Notes: a model not told the origin generated them from the sequence alone. A stretch of 64,000 nucleotides of DNA from Chelatococcus sp. YT9 (GCF_018398315.1 NZ_JAHBRW010000002.1:1224637-1288636); one strand, 5' to 3'. Counted from the stretch's first letter, positions 25,698-35,489 are shown. A program made the numbers and translations.

Positions 25698-27243
25698 TTA
25701 CTGCAGGCTCACGCCCCACAGGCGCGGCAGGCGGCCGGGCCAGGATGCATAGCCCTTGAGCTTGTCCTTGTAGGCTGACGTCACCTCGCCGGTCGCCCAG
25801 ACGATCATCGGGGCGTCCTGAAGGTAGAGGGCGTGAAGCGCGTCATAGATCGGCTGCTGCTCGGCGATCGGCGTCTGCAGCAACTTGTCGGTGAGGGCGC
25901 GCGCTTCCGGGTTGGTCCAGAGCTTGGAAGCCTGGGTTTCCTTCGCCCCCGTGAAGCGGTCGATGACCAGGCTCGGATCCGCGGAGGGATTGTAGTTCCA
26001 GGTCATCATCTCGTATTTGCCGGTATTGTAGCGCGAGAATTGCGTGGCGAAATCGTTGACCTCAAGATCCGCGTTGATCCCGGCCGCCTGCAGATAGCCC
26101 TGCACCATCACCCCGGTCTCGAACATCATGGGATAGTTCTTGTTGCTCGTGATATGGACCGGCTCACCCTTATAGCCCGCCTCCTTGAGAAGCTCAGCGG
26201 CCTTCGCGGGATCATAGCCGAAGCCCTCCTTCACCGGGCCGCGGTAGAATTGCGAGGAAGCCGGCACGATGGTCGAGCTGGCGGTGGCCTTGCCCTCGGT
26301 CAGCGCATCGACCATGGCTTGCCGGTCGATCGCGTAGTTGATCGCGCGGCGCAGGGCGGCGTTCGTGAGCGATCCCTGTGCGGTCTGGAAGGCAAGCGTA
26401 TAGATCGACGGCGTGGCCGAGCTGTCGACCTTGATGCCGGGCGTTCGCGAGAGACTTGACGTAGTTGAGATCGATCCGCGCCCAGAGGTCTATGTTTCCG
26501 GCGAGGAGGGCGGCGCTTGCGGCGGCGGGGTCGGGGATGATCACCATCGTGATCTTGTCGACGAGCGCCTCTTTCTTGCCGGCGAAGCCATCCGTCGGCT
26601 CGGTGCGCGATTTATACTTGTCGAACTTGACGAGCGTGATGTCCTGCCCCGGCCGGATGCTCTCGACCTTGAAGGGGCCGGTGCCGATCGGCACGGTCGG
26701 CCGCTGCGGGCTGTCCACCATGGATTCGGCCATGATAGCACCCTCCTGGCAGTCGGTGCGGGCCATCTGCGTCAGCAGCTGGGGCGCGGGCTGCGCGAGC
26801 TTGAACGCGATCTGGAGATCGGACACGGGCTCGACGGCGGTGATCTTCACCTTGCCGCTGCCGTCGAAATAGCTGCGGCAGACCCAGCTGTTCTTCGGAT
26901 CGAGATACCAGTTCCAGGTCTTGGCCACCGACTTCGCGGTGACCGGCGTGCCGTCGTGGAAGGTGAGGCCGTCCCGCAAGGTGAAGGTGTAGGTCAGTCC
27001 GTCGTCGGACACCTCAGGCATATCGGCGGCCAGCATCGGCGCCACCGAGCCGTCCTCGCGCCACGTCAGCAGGCCCTCGTAGATCTGGACCTGCGGAACC
27101 TGCGTTCCCGGATCGGTCGCACCGGCTGGAATAGCCGACCGCATGTCGCCGACATTGGCGATCTTGATCTCGCTCGCAAATGCGCCCTGGGCTGCAAGAA
27201 GCGCCCCGGCAGCCAAACACCCCAACAATAATCGTGTGTTCAT
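25698..27243 (-). pseudogene. Dipeptide-type ABC substrate-binding protein, frameshifted
   Basis: The gene starts at 27243 with a signal peptide (MNTRLLLGCLAAGALLAAQG, cleavage after about ASA/FAS) and proceeds as a normal DppA/OppA family 5 protein to DLNYVKSLANA near 26445. There the frame is lost. The rest of the protein continues in another frame from PGIKVDSSATPS to a natural end LWGVSLQ at 25698. The joined product would be about 515 residues, the family's usual length. Restoring two bases or removing one near 26438-26450 would repair it. The ATG overlaps the ATPase stop (ATGA). It is either an inactivated gene or a sequence error, because every other gene of the operon is intact. Confidence 0.85.
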
Positions 27244-28892
27244 GCCCGTATCTCCCGCTCTGGCTGTTGTTCCCTTATGGCCGTTTCGGCTGCCTCGATC
27301 GCCGGAGAGGCGGCGATCAGGCGCTTCGTGTAGTCGTGCCGGGGGTTGTCGAAGATCTCCCGGCATGTCCCTTCCTCGACGATCCGGCCCTGGTCCATGA
27401 CGACGATCCGGTGCGCGATCTGCCTGACCGCCGCGAGGTCATGCGAAATGAACAGGCAGGCAAAGCCATGCTCGGCCTGCAGCTTCTCGAACAGTTCCAG
27501 CACCTGCTTCTGCACGGTCATGTCGAGGGCCGAGATGGGTTCGTCGGCGACGACGAGCTCAGGTCCGCCGACGATGGCGCGCGCGATCGCCACCCGCTGG
27601 CGCTGGCCGCCCGACAATTCGTGCGGGAGGCGCTCCTCGCGTCCGGGAAGCCCGACATCTGCGAGCGTCGCTCTCACGCGTTCGGCCTTCTGGTCTGCGG
27701 TCAGGCTGGTGTCATGCCGCAAGGCTTCCCCCACCAGAGCGCCGATCCGCATGCGCGGATCCAGCGACGAGAAGGGATCCTGAAAGACGATCTGGCAGGA
27801 GCGCCGGAAATCCCGCAGCCGCCGGTCCGGCAACCGGGCAATGTCCGTGCCGTGGTAGAGCAACTGGCCCGTATCCGTGTCGGCCAGGCGGAGCATGGCG
27901 CGGCCGAGCGTCGTCTTGCCTGAGCCGCTTGCCCCGACGACGGCTACCGTCTCGCCCTTCCGCACCGCCAGCGACACGCCTCGCAGCGCCGGCTTGCGCG
28001 AGCGGCGCAGGCCAAAGCGGCCGCCGCTCGCGAAGGAAAGCGTGAGATCGCGCGCCTCTAGGATGGGGTTGCCGGTCGGAGGGATGCGCTCGATCCGCGG
28101 CGGCTGCGGCAGGGCCTCGACCAGTTGGCGCGTGTAGAGCTCAGCCGGATGTGCCAGGATGGCGGCCGGCTTCCCCCGTTCCACGACCTCGCCCTGGCGC
28201 AGCACGACCGTTTCGTCGGCGTAGTGGGCGACAAGCCCCAGATTGTGGGTGACGAGCAGGATGGCTGTGCCGACCTCGCGCGTCAGCTCGATCATGGTTT
28301 CGAGCACTTCCTTCTGGCTCAGCGTGTCAAGCGCGGTGGTCGGCTCGTCCGCGATCAGAAGATCAGGGCGCAGCAGCATCACGGAGGCCAGCATGATCCT
28401 CTGGCGCATCCCGCCGGAAAACTCGTGCGGATAGGACGACAGGCAAGCTTCCGGATCCGCGATATGGATGCGCCGGAGCATGGCTATCGAGCGCTGGCGG
28501 ATTTCCGCGGCGGAAAGCTTGAAGTGCAGCCGTAGCCCCTCGGCCATCTGCTCCCCGATGCGGAGCGCCGGATTGAGCGAGACAAGCGGCTCCTGGAAGA
28601 CCATGCCGATCCGCGCGCCCCGCAGCTGGCGCATCTCGCTCGCGCGGACTGCCGACAGGTTGCGGTCGTGATAGAGGATCTGCCCACCGGACTGGTGGAT
28701 ACCTTCGGGCAGGAGGCGCAGCACCGAGCGGCCGATCAGCGTCTTGCCGCTGCCCGACTCGCCCACCAGTGCCATGACCTGCCCCGGCGCGACATCGAAG
28801 CTGACGTCGGTGACGAGCGGCAGCCCGCTCGACAGGCTCAGGCTGAGGTTCCTGATGGAGAGGGTCGGCTGCTTCGGGAGAGGCCGTGTCAT
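27240..28892 (-). CDS. Fused two-domain dipeptide-type ABC ATPase (DppD-DppF)
   Basis: This encodes 550 residues and two complete ABC domains in one chain. Domain 1 has GESGSGKTLIG, FSGGMRQRIM and IADEPTTALD; domain 2 has [24 protein letters not shown] and VADEPISALD. Each is followed by the Dpp/Opp C-terminal extension (for example LYTRQLVEALPQPPR and HDYTKRLIAASPAIE). Both catalytic sites look intact. It energises the two permeases encoded upstream and overlaps the genes on either side by four bases. Confidence 0.93.
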   Translation of the reverse strand: MTRPLPKQPTLSIRNLSLSLSSGLPLVTDVSFDVAPGQVMALVGESGSGKTLIGRSVLRLLPEGIHQSGGQILYHDRNLSAVRASEMRQLRGARIGMVFQEPLVSLNPALRIGEQMAEGLRLHFKLSAAEIRQRSIAMLRRIHIADPEACLSSYPHEFSGGMRQRIMLASVMLLRPDLLIADEPTTALDTLSQKEVLETMIELTREVGTAILLVTHNLGLVAHYADETVVLRQGEVVERGKPAAILAHPAELYTRQLVEALPQPPRIERIPPTGNPILEARDLTLSFASGGRFGLRRSRKPALRGVSLAVRKGETVAVVGASGSGKTTLGRAMLRLADTDTGQLLYHGTDIARLPDRRLRDFRRSCQIVFQDPFSSLDPRMRIGALVGEALRHDTSLTADQKAERVRATLADVGLPGREERLPHELSGGQRQRVAIARAIVGGPELVVADEPISALDMTVQKQVLELFEKLQAEHGFACLFISHDLAAVRQIAHRIVVMDQGRIVEEGTCREIFDNPRHDYTKRLIAASPAIEAAETAIREQQPEREIRA

Positions 28893-29719
28893 GCGCGCCG
28901 CATCCGTGGGTCGAGCCGGTCACGGAGCGTGTCCCCGAGCAGGTTGACGGAGAGAAGGGTCATCGCGATGCAGGCGCCCGGAATGATCGAAAGCCAGGGC
29001 GCCGTCGCCAGATAAGGCCGGGCCGCCGACAGCATGTTGCCCCAGGTGGCGGCCGGCGGTGGGACGCCGAGGCCAAGGAAGCTGAGCGCGCTCTCCAGCA
29101 GGATCGCCCAGCCGAACATGGAGGTCGCGAGGACGGCAATAGGCGCCAGCGCATTCGGCAGGACATGGCGGGCGAGCGTATAGAAGGGGCCGTTACCGAG
29201 CGCCCGGGAGGCCTCCACATATTCCCGCTGCCTGAGCGACAGGACAGTGCTCCTGACGACGCGAACCACCGTAGGGATGAAGGCGATGCCAAGGGCGAGG
29301 ACGATGCCGTAGCGCTGCGGGCCGATGATGGTGACGAGGCCGAGCGCCAGAAGGATGCCGGGAAAGGCGAGCAGCGCGTCGTTCAGCATCATCACCACCC
29401 GGTCGATCCAGCCCCGGAAGAAGCCGGATACGAGGCCGATGACGCCGCCCACGACGATCGCCGCGAGGACCGTCAGGAAAGCGAGCGACAGGCTGGTCCA
29501 GGCGCCGGTCATGATCCGGCTGAGGACATCGCGGCCGAACTCGTCGGTTCCGAGCGGGTAGGCGCCGGCCGGCGCGGCAAGCCTTCGGATCACGTTCAGC
29601 CGGTTCGGGTCGGCGGGCGTCCATACCGTCGAGATGAAGGCCGCGGCGAGGATCACGAGCCCCAGCAGACCGCCGACCAAGCCCCGGAGCGAGGGGGTGA
29701 GGTTAAGCTCGCGCTTCAT
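28889..29719 (-). CDS. Dipeptide-type ABC transporter permease (DppC family)
   Basis: This encodes 276 residues. The N-terminal TM helix is followed by PLGTDEFGRDVLSRIM, diagnostic of DppC/OppC, then five more helices and the EAA loop (EASRALGNGPFYTLARHVLP). It is an inner-membrane channel partner of the DppB-type protein. It overlaps the preceding permease and following ATPase genes by four bases each. Confidence 0.92.
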   Translation of the reverse strand: MKRELNLTPSLRGLVGGLLGLVILAAAFISTVWTPADPNRLNVIRRLAAPAGAYPLGTDEFGRDVLSRIMTGAWTSLSLAFLTVLAAIVVGGVIGLVSGFFRGWIDRVVMMLNDALLAFPGILLALGLVTIIGPQRYGIVLALGIAFIPTVVRVVRSTVLSLRQREYVEASRALGNGPFYTLARHVLPNALAPIAVLATSMFGWAILLESALSFLGLGVPPPAATWGNMLSAARPYLATAPWLSIIPGACIAMTLLSVNLLGDTLRDRLDPRMRRA

Positions 29720-30660
29720 TCGAGGCTGATCCGCGGATCGAAGAGAGGGTAGAGCAGGTCGACCACGAGGTTCACCAGCACATAGGCCAGGGCGATCACG
29801 AGCAGGCAGCCCTGGATGACGGGGTAGTCCCGGCCATAGATCGCCTCGACCAGAAGGCGCCCGAGCCCCGGCAGGGTGAAGACGGTCTCCACCACCGCGA
29901 TACCGCCGAGCAGCGCCCCGATGACGATGCCGATCATCGTGAGCGTCGGCGCAAAGGCGTTCGGCAGCGCGTGTTTGAACAGCACGGCGCGCTCGGGCAG
30001 ACCCTTCGCGCGCGCATGGGTGATGTATTCGAGGCGCAGCACCTCGACGGCGCTCGCGCGGGCCATCCGGGTCAATACGCCGACCTCCACGATGACGAGG
30101 GTCAGCACCGGCAGAACGAGATAGCGCCAGGCCTGGCTTGGGTCCTCCGCGAAGGACACATAGCCGACGACCGGCAGCCAGCCGAGCTTGATGCCGAACA
30201 CGAACAGCAGCAGCAGGCCGATCCAGAAGCTCGGAAGCGACACGCCGGTCGTCGCAAGCGCCACGATGCCGACATCGGCCAGCGAGTTCTGGCGCCAGGC
30301 CGCGAAAAGGCCGGCCGCCACGGCGAGCACGGAGGCGATACCGACGGCCAGAAGGATGATCAGGGCGGAAAGCTTCAGACGGTCGAACACCAGGGTGGAG
30401 ACGGGCTGGCCGAGCAGGATGGACTGGCCGAGGTCTCCTTGCAGGACACGCTCCGCCCAGACGAAGAACTGCACCGGCAGCGGCCGATCGAGGCCGAGCT
30501 CGCTGCGAAAAGAGGCGAGGGAGGCTTCATTCGCGCCTTCCCCGAGCATCACGATCGCCGGGTCGCCGGGGATGAGCCGGACGAGCAGGAACACGGACAC
30601 CGAGACGAGCAGAACAGTCGGGATGGCCACCAGGAGGCGACGGAGCAGGAAGCCGATCAT
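29716..30660 (-). CDS. Dipeptide-type ABC transporter permease (DppB family)
   Basis: This encodes 314 residues. MIGFLLRRLLVAIPTVLLVS with RLIPGDPAIVMLGEGA and LGLDRPLPVQFFVW are characteristic of DppB/OppB, followed by five more helices and the loop LRLEYITHARAKGLPERAVL. GAGGAGG lies upstream of the ATG. It is the first transporter gene after hyuA. Confidence 0.93.
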   Translation of the reverse strand: MIGFLLRRLLVAIPTVLLVSVSVFLLVRLIPGDPAIVMLGEGANEASLASFRSELGLDRPLPVQFFVWAERVLQGDLGQSILLGQPVSTLVFDRLKLSALIILLAVGIASVLAVAAGLFAAWRQNSLADVGIVALATTGVSLPSFWIGLLLLFVFGIKLGWLPVVGYVSFAEDPSQAWRYLVLPVLTLVIVEVGVLTRMARASAVEVLRLEYITHARAKGLPERAVLFKHALPNAFAPTLTMIGIVIGALLGGIAVVETVFTLPGLGRLLVEAIYGRDYPVIQGCLLVIALAYVLVNLVVDLLYPLFDPRISLE

Positions 30661-30709
30661 GCAGGCCCTCCTCGCGGATCGTCATTGAGGGATGCCGATC
30701 GCCGCGCGG

Positions 30710-32704
30710 TCATTCGGCTTTTTCCAGCAAGAGGTCCCCGCTGGCGAGGCATGTGCAGGTCCATCCGGGCGGCACGAAGCTCGTGGAGGTCGCTTCCTCG
30801 AGAATGGCCGGGCCGGCGATCGTTTCGCCGCGGCCGAGCGCGCTGCGGGGAAGGAAGGCAGCTTCCCAGCGCTTGCCGCCGAGGAGGATTTCCTTGTGTT
30901 CGCGGGCGCCGGAGGCTTCTGGGATCGGGGTTTCGAGCCGGGCGCCGTTGCGCTGGATGATGCGGGCGCGCAGGTTGACCATCTGGGTCTTCAGGGCCGG
31001 ACGCGCATAGCCGTAGCGGCGCTTGTGCTCGTCCTGAAAGGCCGCGTCGATCTCGCTGGCTGACGCCGGCTGCATATCCCGCCAGAGCGTCAGCTCGAAG
31101 CCCTGGCCGGCGTAGCGCAGGTCGAGCCCGGCCTGGATCTCGTAGGTGCCCGGCGCGAGGTCGAGCCGCTTGGCCTCCGCGCCGCACATATCCTTGAGCT
31201 CAGCGATGCTCGCCGCATCGAGGGAGGCGTCGGACAGCAACTCCATCTTGGAGGCCACCACATCAACGATCAGATCGGCGACGAGCAGTCCGAAGGCGCT
31301 GGCGATGCCCGGCGACCAGGGCACGAGGATGCGCCGCATCCCGACCTCATCAGCCACCATCGCCCCATGCAACGGCCCGCCGCCGCCGAAGGCCACAAGC
31401 GTATAGTCGCGCGGGTCGATGCCGCGGGCGGTGGAGACGAGGCGCACGGCCGCTGCCATGTTGCTGTTCACCATCTGCAGGACGGCGTCGGCGGTGGCCT
31501 CGGCCGTGCCGCCGAGCTTCAGGCCGGACAGGGCCGCCCCGGCGAGATCCGTGCGCAGCGCCATCTTACCGCCGAAGAAGCGCTCCGGCCTGAGAAGGCC
31601 GGCGATGACCTGCGCGTCGGTGACGGTCGGCAGTGTGCCGCCGCGATCGTAGCAGGCAGGGCCCGGCACCGCGCCGGCGCTTGCCGGCCCGACGTTGAGA
31701 TAGCCGCCCGCATCGATCGAGGCGATGCTGCCGCCGCCCGCGCCGACCGTCGCCATGTCCATGGCGGTGGTGCGGATCGGCAGGCCGTCCACCACGAGCT
31801 CGGGCACGATGCGCGCGTCGAGGCCGGGCGCGATCGCGACGTCCGTGCTGGTGCCGCCCATGTCGAGCGTGAGGATGTCGGACATGCCGTTCCGGCGCGC
31901 GAACCAGATCGCCGCGCGCACACCGGCGGCGGGGCCGGACAGCAGCATCTTCACCGCGTTGGAGCCAGCGGCCGCCGCCGGCATGATGCCGCCGTTCGAC
32001 TGCATTAGGCGCAGCGCGCCGCCGTAACGGCCATCCTGGAGGGACGCCTCGAGGCGGTCGACATAGCCCTTGACCACCGGGCCGACGAAGGCATTCACGA
32101 CCGTGGTGACGGTGCGCTCGTATTCCCGGAACTCTGGGGAGACCTCGTGGCTCGTGAACACCTCGATCTGCGGGGCACGGCGCCGGATCAGGTCGCGCAG
32201 CGCCCGTTCGTGCTCCGGCGCGCGGTATCCGTGCAGCAGGCAAATCGCGATCGAGGTGACGCCGTCGGCGAGCAGGCCTTCGACTTCCCGCCAGGCGTGT
32301 TCTTCGTCCAGCGGCGTGAGCACACGGCCCGATGCATCGACCCGCTCGCGTACTTCACGGACGAGCCGGCGCGCGATGGGAGCCCGCGGCTTCTCGTAGA
32401 AGGCAGTGTAGATGTTGCCGGTCCGGTCATGCGTCCCGATCTCGATGATGTCGCGGAAGCCCTCGGTGGTCAGGAGCCCCGTCTTCGCGCCGGAACGCGT
32501 GAGGAGCGCATTGGTGGCGACCGTCGAGCCATGCGTGAAACGCTTCACCTCAGCCAGCGGGATATCGACCGACCTAACCGCGTCCAGCACCGCCTGCTCT
32601 ACCTGCTTCGGCGTGGAGGGAACCTTGCCGGTCACGACCGTGCCATCGTTCCGCAGCCAAACCAGATCAGTGAAAGTACCGCCGATCTCGACGCCAACTT
32701 GCAT
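30710..32704 (-). CDS. hyuA: Hydantoinase A/oxoprolinase A family protein
   Basis: This encodes 664 residues from the ATG at 32704, seven codons inside the longest frame; this start puts MQVGVEIGGTFTDLV, the ATPase-fold phosphate loop, at the N-terminus as usual. Other marks are HGSTVATNALLTRSGAKTGL, LTLDMGGTSTDVAI and FGGGGPLHGAMVADE. It belongs to the actin-like ATPase superfamily and normally works with HyuB in ATP-driven opening of hydantoins or oxoproline, or in carboxylation. It is the first gene of the operon that ends at 19822, and is divergent from a LysR gene. Confidence 0.92.
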   Translation of the reverse strand: MQVGVEIGGTFTDLVWLRNDGTVVTGKVPSTPKQVEQAVLDAVRSVDIPLAEVKRFTHGSTVATNALLTRSGAKTGLLTTEGFRDIIEIGTHDRTGNIYTAFYEKPRAPIARRLVREVRERVDASGRVLTPLDEEHAWREVEGLLADGVTSIAICLLHGYRAPEHERALRDLIRRRAPQIEVFTSHEVSPEFREYERTVTTVVNAFVGPVVKGYVDRLEASLQDGRYGGALRLMQSNGGIMPAAAAGSNAVKMLLSGPAAGVRAAIWFARRNGMSDILTLDMGGTSTDVAIAPGLDARIVPELVVDGLPIRTTAMDMATVGAGGGSIASIDAGGYLNVGPASAGAVPGPACYDRGGTLPTVTDAQVIAGLLRPERFFGGKMALRTDLAGAALSGLKLGGTAEATADAVLQMVNSNMAAAVRLVSTARGIDPRDYTLVAFGGGGPLHGAMVADEVGMRRILVPWSPGIASAFGLLVADLIVDVVASKMELLSDASLDAASIAELKDMCGAEAKRLDLAPGTYEIQAGLDLRYAGQGFELTLWRDMQPASASEIDAAFQDEHKRRYGYARPALKTQMVNLRARIIQRNGARLETPIPEASGAREHKEILLGGKRWEAAFLPRSALGRGETIAGPAILEEATSTSFVPPGWTCTCLASGDLLLEKAE

Positions 32705-32777
32705 GCTGCCTTGATCCCCAACCACTGGCTTATCAAACCTTCGAGGAAGATTTACACCGCTGCTAAAGATCTGTTAA

Positions 32778-32813
32778 ATCGAAAATTCGACCCCATTAAG
32801 CGATAATTTCGAT
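32778..32813. promoter_or_regulatory. Imperfect inverted repeat at the hyuA-lysR divergent promoter
   Basis: ATCGAAAATTCGA (32778-32790) and CGATAATTTCGAT (32801-32813) are near-perfect inverted copies ten bases apart. The right arm runs into the LysR start codon at 32812. LysR proteins usually bind such dyads beside their own gene, so autoregulation plus control of hyuA is likely. Confidence 0.6.
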
Positions 32814-33789
32814 GAACATCTCGCGCCGCGACCTCGCCTTATTCCTTGCCGTTGCGGAAGAGCGCAGCTTCACGCGGGCTGCCGCGAGATGCAATTTGTC
32901 CCAGTCCGCCCTGAGTTCACGGATCAGGCAGATCGAGGAGGAGCTGAAGGCAACGCTATTCGACCGCACGACCCGGTCGGTCGAACTCACGAGTGAGGGG
33001 CGGCTCTTCGAGGAGACGGCGAGGCGCCTGTACAACGAATTCACGGAAGTATTGGAGAATTTCCGGGATTGTGCGGCACGTCGAAAGGGCTGGGTTCGTA
33101 TCGCTGCGTTGCCCTCTGTCTGCGCGGTCTGGCTTCCGAGCATCATCGCGACCTTCCGTGCACGCTACCCGGGGATCCAGCTACTTCTCAATGACGCCCT
33201 GTCTGAAACCTGTCTCGATCTCGTCAGAACCGGTCAGGCTGACTTGGCGATCACGTCGGCGTTGGGTCGTGAGGATGATCTCCAGGCTCTGGTTCTCGGG
33301 ACTGATTACTTTCACGTTGTCTGCCCTGTTGGACATCCTCTCCTTCTGCAGGAGGAGATTACGGCTCAAGATTTGGCGCGCTATCCCTTTATTCACGTGG
33401 CGCGCAACAGCAGTGTCCGCCAGCATGTCGATATCGCCTTGAATCCGATAACCATGGATGCTCGGCTCGAGGTTCAGTACATGGGAACGATGGCGGGGCT
33501 CGTTGAAGCCGGTGTCGGAATCACGATTGTACCCGCGCTGGCGCTCTGGCAATTTCGGCGGCCTGTTCTGGGCTCTCGCCGGCTGTCGATCCCGAAACTC
33601 GCCCGGCCGCTGCACCTCCTTAAGCGTCGCGGCCATTCTTTATCGGCCGCCGCGAAAGCGTTTTACGATCTCGTGCTGCAAGAGCGCGCGAGCTTCGAAT
33701 ATGTCGCTCGCGAAGGTGGCACGGACGGGAGCGAAGCGATGGGGGTGGCGCTCGGTGCCAATGGTGGAACCCATTCCCAAGACAGCTGA
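32812..33789 (+). CDS. LysR-family transcriptional regulator
   Basis: This encodes 325 residues. The N-terminal winged HTH covers about residues 3-62 (DLALFLAVAEERSFTRAAAR, then LSQSALSSRIRQIEEEL), and the periplasmic-binding-protein-like effector domain follows (residues about 90-300). The last 25 residues after DLVLQE extend beyond the usual length and look disordered. Divergent from hyuA with an 107-base spacer, it is the obvious regulator of the 19822-32704 operon. No strong ribosome-binding site precedes the ATG. Confidence 0.93.
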   Translation: MNISRRDLALFLAVAEERSFTRAAARCNLSQSALSSRIRQIEEELKATLFDRTTRSVELTSEGRLFEETARRLYNEFTEVLENFRDCAARRKGWVRIAALPSVCAVWLPSIIATFRARYPGIQLLLNDALSETCLDLVRTGQADLAITSALGREDDLQALVLGTDYFHVVCPVGHPLLLQEEITAQDLARYPFIHVARNSSVRQHVDIALNPITMDARLEVQYMGTMAGLVEAGVGITIVPALALWQFRRPVLGSRRLSIPKLARPLHLLKRRGHSLSAAAKAFYDLVLQERASFEYVAREGGTDGSEAMGVALGANGGTHSQDS

Positions 33790-33871
33790 TCGCGAATGGC
33801 GGCGCACTAGCTGAAGGCGCGGGCCTGACGTCTTGCCCCGGCCTGTGATTGGTCGCACCAGTCGGACTTGC

Positions 33872-35185
33872 TCAGCGTTCGGCGCCTGCCTGGTGTTTTC
33901 GGCGGCGCATCACGAATTCCACTCCCCAGCGAAGAACAGGATCGGGGGGAAGCCAGGACGGTGAATTCATCTGCCGGACGTCTCGGATATCCTCTGAATT
34001 CTGCCCCAGGATCATTTCCGCAAGGAGCTTGCCGTAAGCCGTTCCTTTCATGATGCCGACGCCGTTGCAGCCTGCCGAGGTATAGATATTGTCTGCAATC
34101 TTGCCGAAACAGGTCTCGGTATTTCCTGTCAGACCAAGCGCGCCGCCCCATACATATTCGAAGCGATGCGTTCGAAGATGGGGATAGCGATGCTTGTACA
34201 AGTCTTGCAAGGAGGCCTCGACTTCGCTGCGCGACTTTTCTGACTCATAAGAATGAAGACTGCGAACGAGAAAGCGGCGGCCAATTGTGCGGCGCAAGGT
34301 CGTTCCGGCGCGCGCGGCCGGGAGGATACGGCGTCCGTTCCATGGGCGGCAAGTGCCTCGTCGTCGAGTTCGGGGGTCATCCCGGCGTAAGTGTAAATGT
34401 TGAAGATCCTGTTCTTGATAAAGCCCAGCCTCTTGGCGAAGCCGTTGTTCGCGATCACAACGGTTCGAGCCCGGACTGTCCCCCCCACGCAGCTCAAGGA
34501 GAAAGGGCCGGCGACCGGAAACGGACAATACAGGGGCTCGCTCCACGAGCGTCACGTTGGGCGGCAGGCTGTCGGCAAGTCCGCGAACTAGCGACGCGGG
34601 CTGTACATAGATGTTGTTTCCGGTACGCAGGGCATATTTGTAGTAAGATAATCCTATCCTCGCAGAAAAGTCGGATGGCTGGATCTCTTCGCAGAGGAGG
34701 CCGCAATCTCTATATTGATCGGCCAGAGACCGGAGGCCCGCGATCCCGCTTTCGGTCACGGCCGCATGGTACTTTCCGGTTTCATTCCAGTCGCAGGACA
34801 TGGAATTTTCCGTCACGAGACGTTTCAGCCAGGTAAGCCCGGCGTCGAAGATTCGGCCCTGCTTGATCGTCTTCGCGACATCGGCGGCATGCCCCGACCG
34901 ATGGGGCATCAGTGGCGCGGTGAGAATGAAGCCCGAGTTGCGCGCAGAGGTTCCTTCCCCGATCTCGCTGGCCTCGATCAATAGAATAGACGCGGCCGGG
35001 GCAAGTTCCGCAAGTCTGCGGGCAGCGGCGAGCCCAGTATATCCGCCACCGATGACAGCATATTCGTAAGACGTGCCGATCTTGACCACCGTTTTGGGCG
35101 GCCGTGGCGGCAGCAGTGCGTTCCATCCGCACCGGCTCTCGGCTATCGGGTAGGTCGTTGCACGAGACACGGCGGATGACTCCAT
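33872..35185 (-). pseudogene. DadA-like FAD-dependent oxidoreductase with two compensating frameshifts
   Basis: The N-terminal part has the FAD-binding motif YAVIGGGYTGLAAARRLAEL, plus IEASEIGEGTSARNSGF. Residues run in frame to LELRGG near 34487. The proper sequence continues in another frame (VRARTVVIANNGFAKRLGF through EALAAHGTDA) to about 34330, then returns to the first frame (LPAARAGTTLRR onward) to the normal end. The first shift falls in a run of seven C on the plus strand (34480-34486); six would keep the frame. The family oxidises D-amino acids, sarcosine or gamma-glutamyl-amines. I start at 35185, although no clear ribosome-binding site is seen. It is inactive as written unless both indels are sequence errors. 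Confidence 0.75.
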
Positions 35186-35249
35186 AATTTCGGCCCAAAG
35201 CAGGGGACCAGAATGGCGGCAGTGAAAATGGCTGGCTTCATTCCGGCGC

Positions 35250-35489
35250 CTATGCTCTTGCAGCCGCCGAGAGGGCACCATTTCCATGCCTGAGCCCGAG
35301 GTCCTGCAGGCCGGCCTCGATCGAGGCCAGAACGCCGAGGGTCATATGCATGTTCACATGGCCCATATGCCCGATGCGAAGAAAACCGTCCGCCGCGGGG
35401 TCACCTGGTGGCGCCATGCCGATGCCGATCCCCAATGTCACGCCGGCATGATCAGCCAACCATTTGGATGCCACCGGCGATCGCAACAC
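35250..35489 (-). pseudogene. 3' remnant of a class V aminotransferase (alanine-glyoxylate type)
   Basis: About 75 residues resemble only the last part of a PucG/serine-glyoxylate aminotransferase-like protein: HAGVTLGIGIGMAPPGDP, then GFLRIGHMGHVNMHMTLGVL and a helix ending GNGALSAAARA. The PLP-lysine region and everything upstream are missing. The remnant begins abruptly near 35489, where an unrelated open start (35452-35565) overlaps it in another frame, suggesting a deletion junction. The real aminotransferase may once have worked with the FAD oxidoreductase next to it. Confidence 0.6.
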
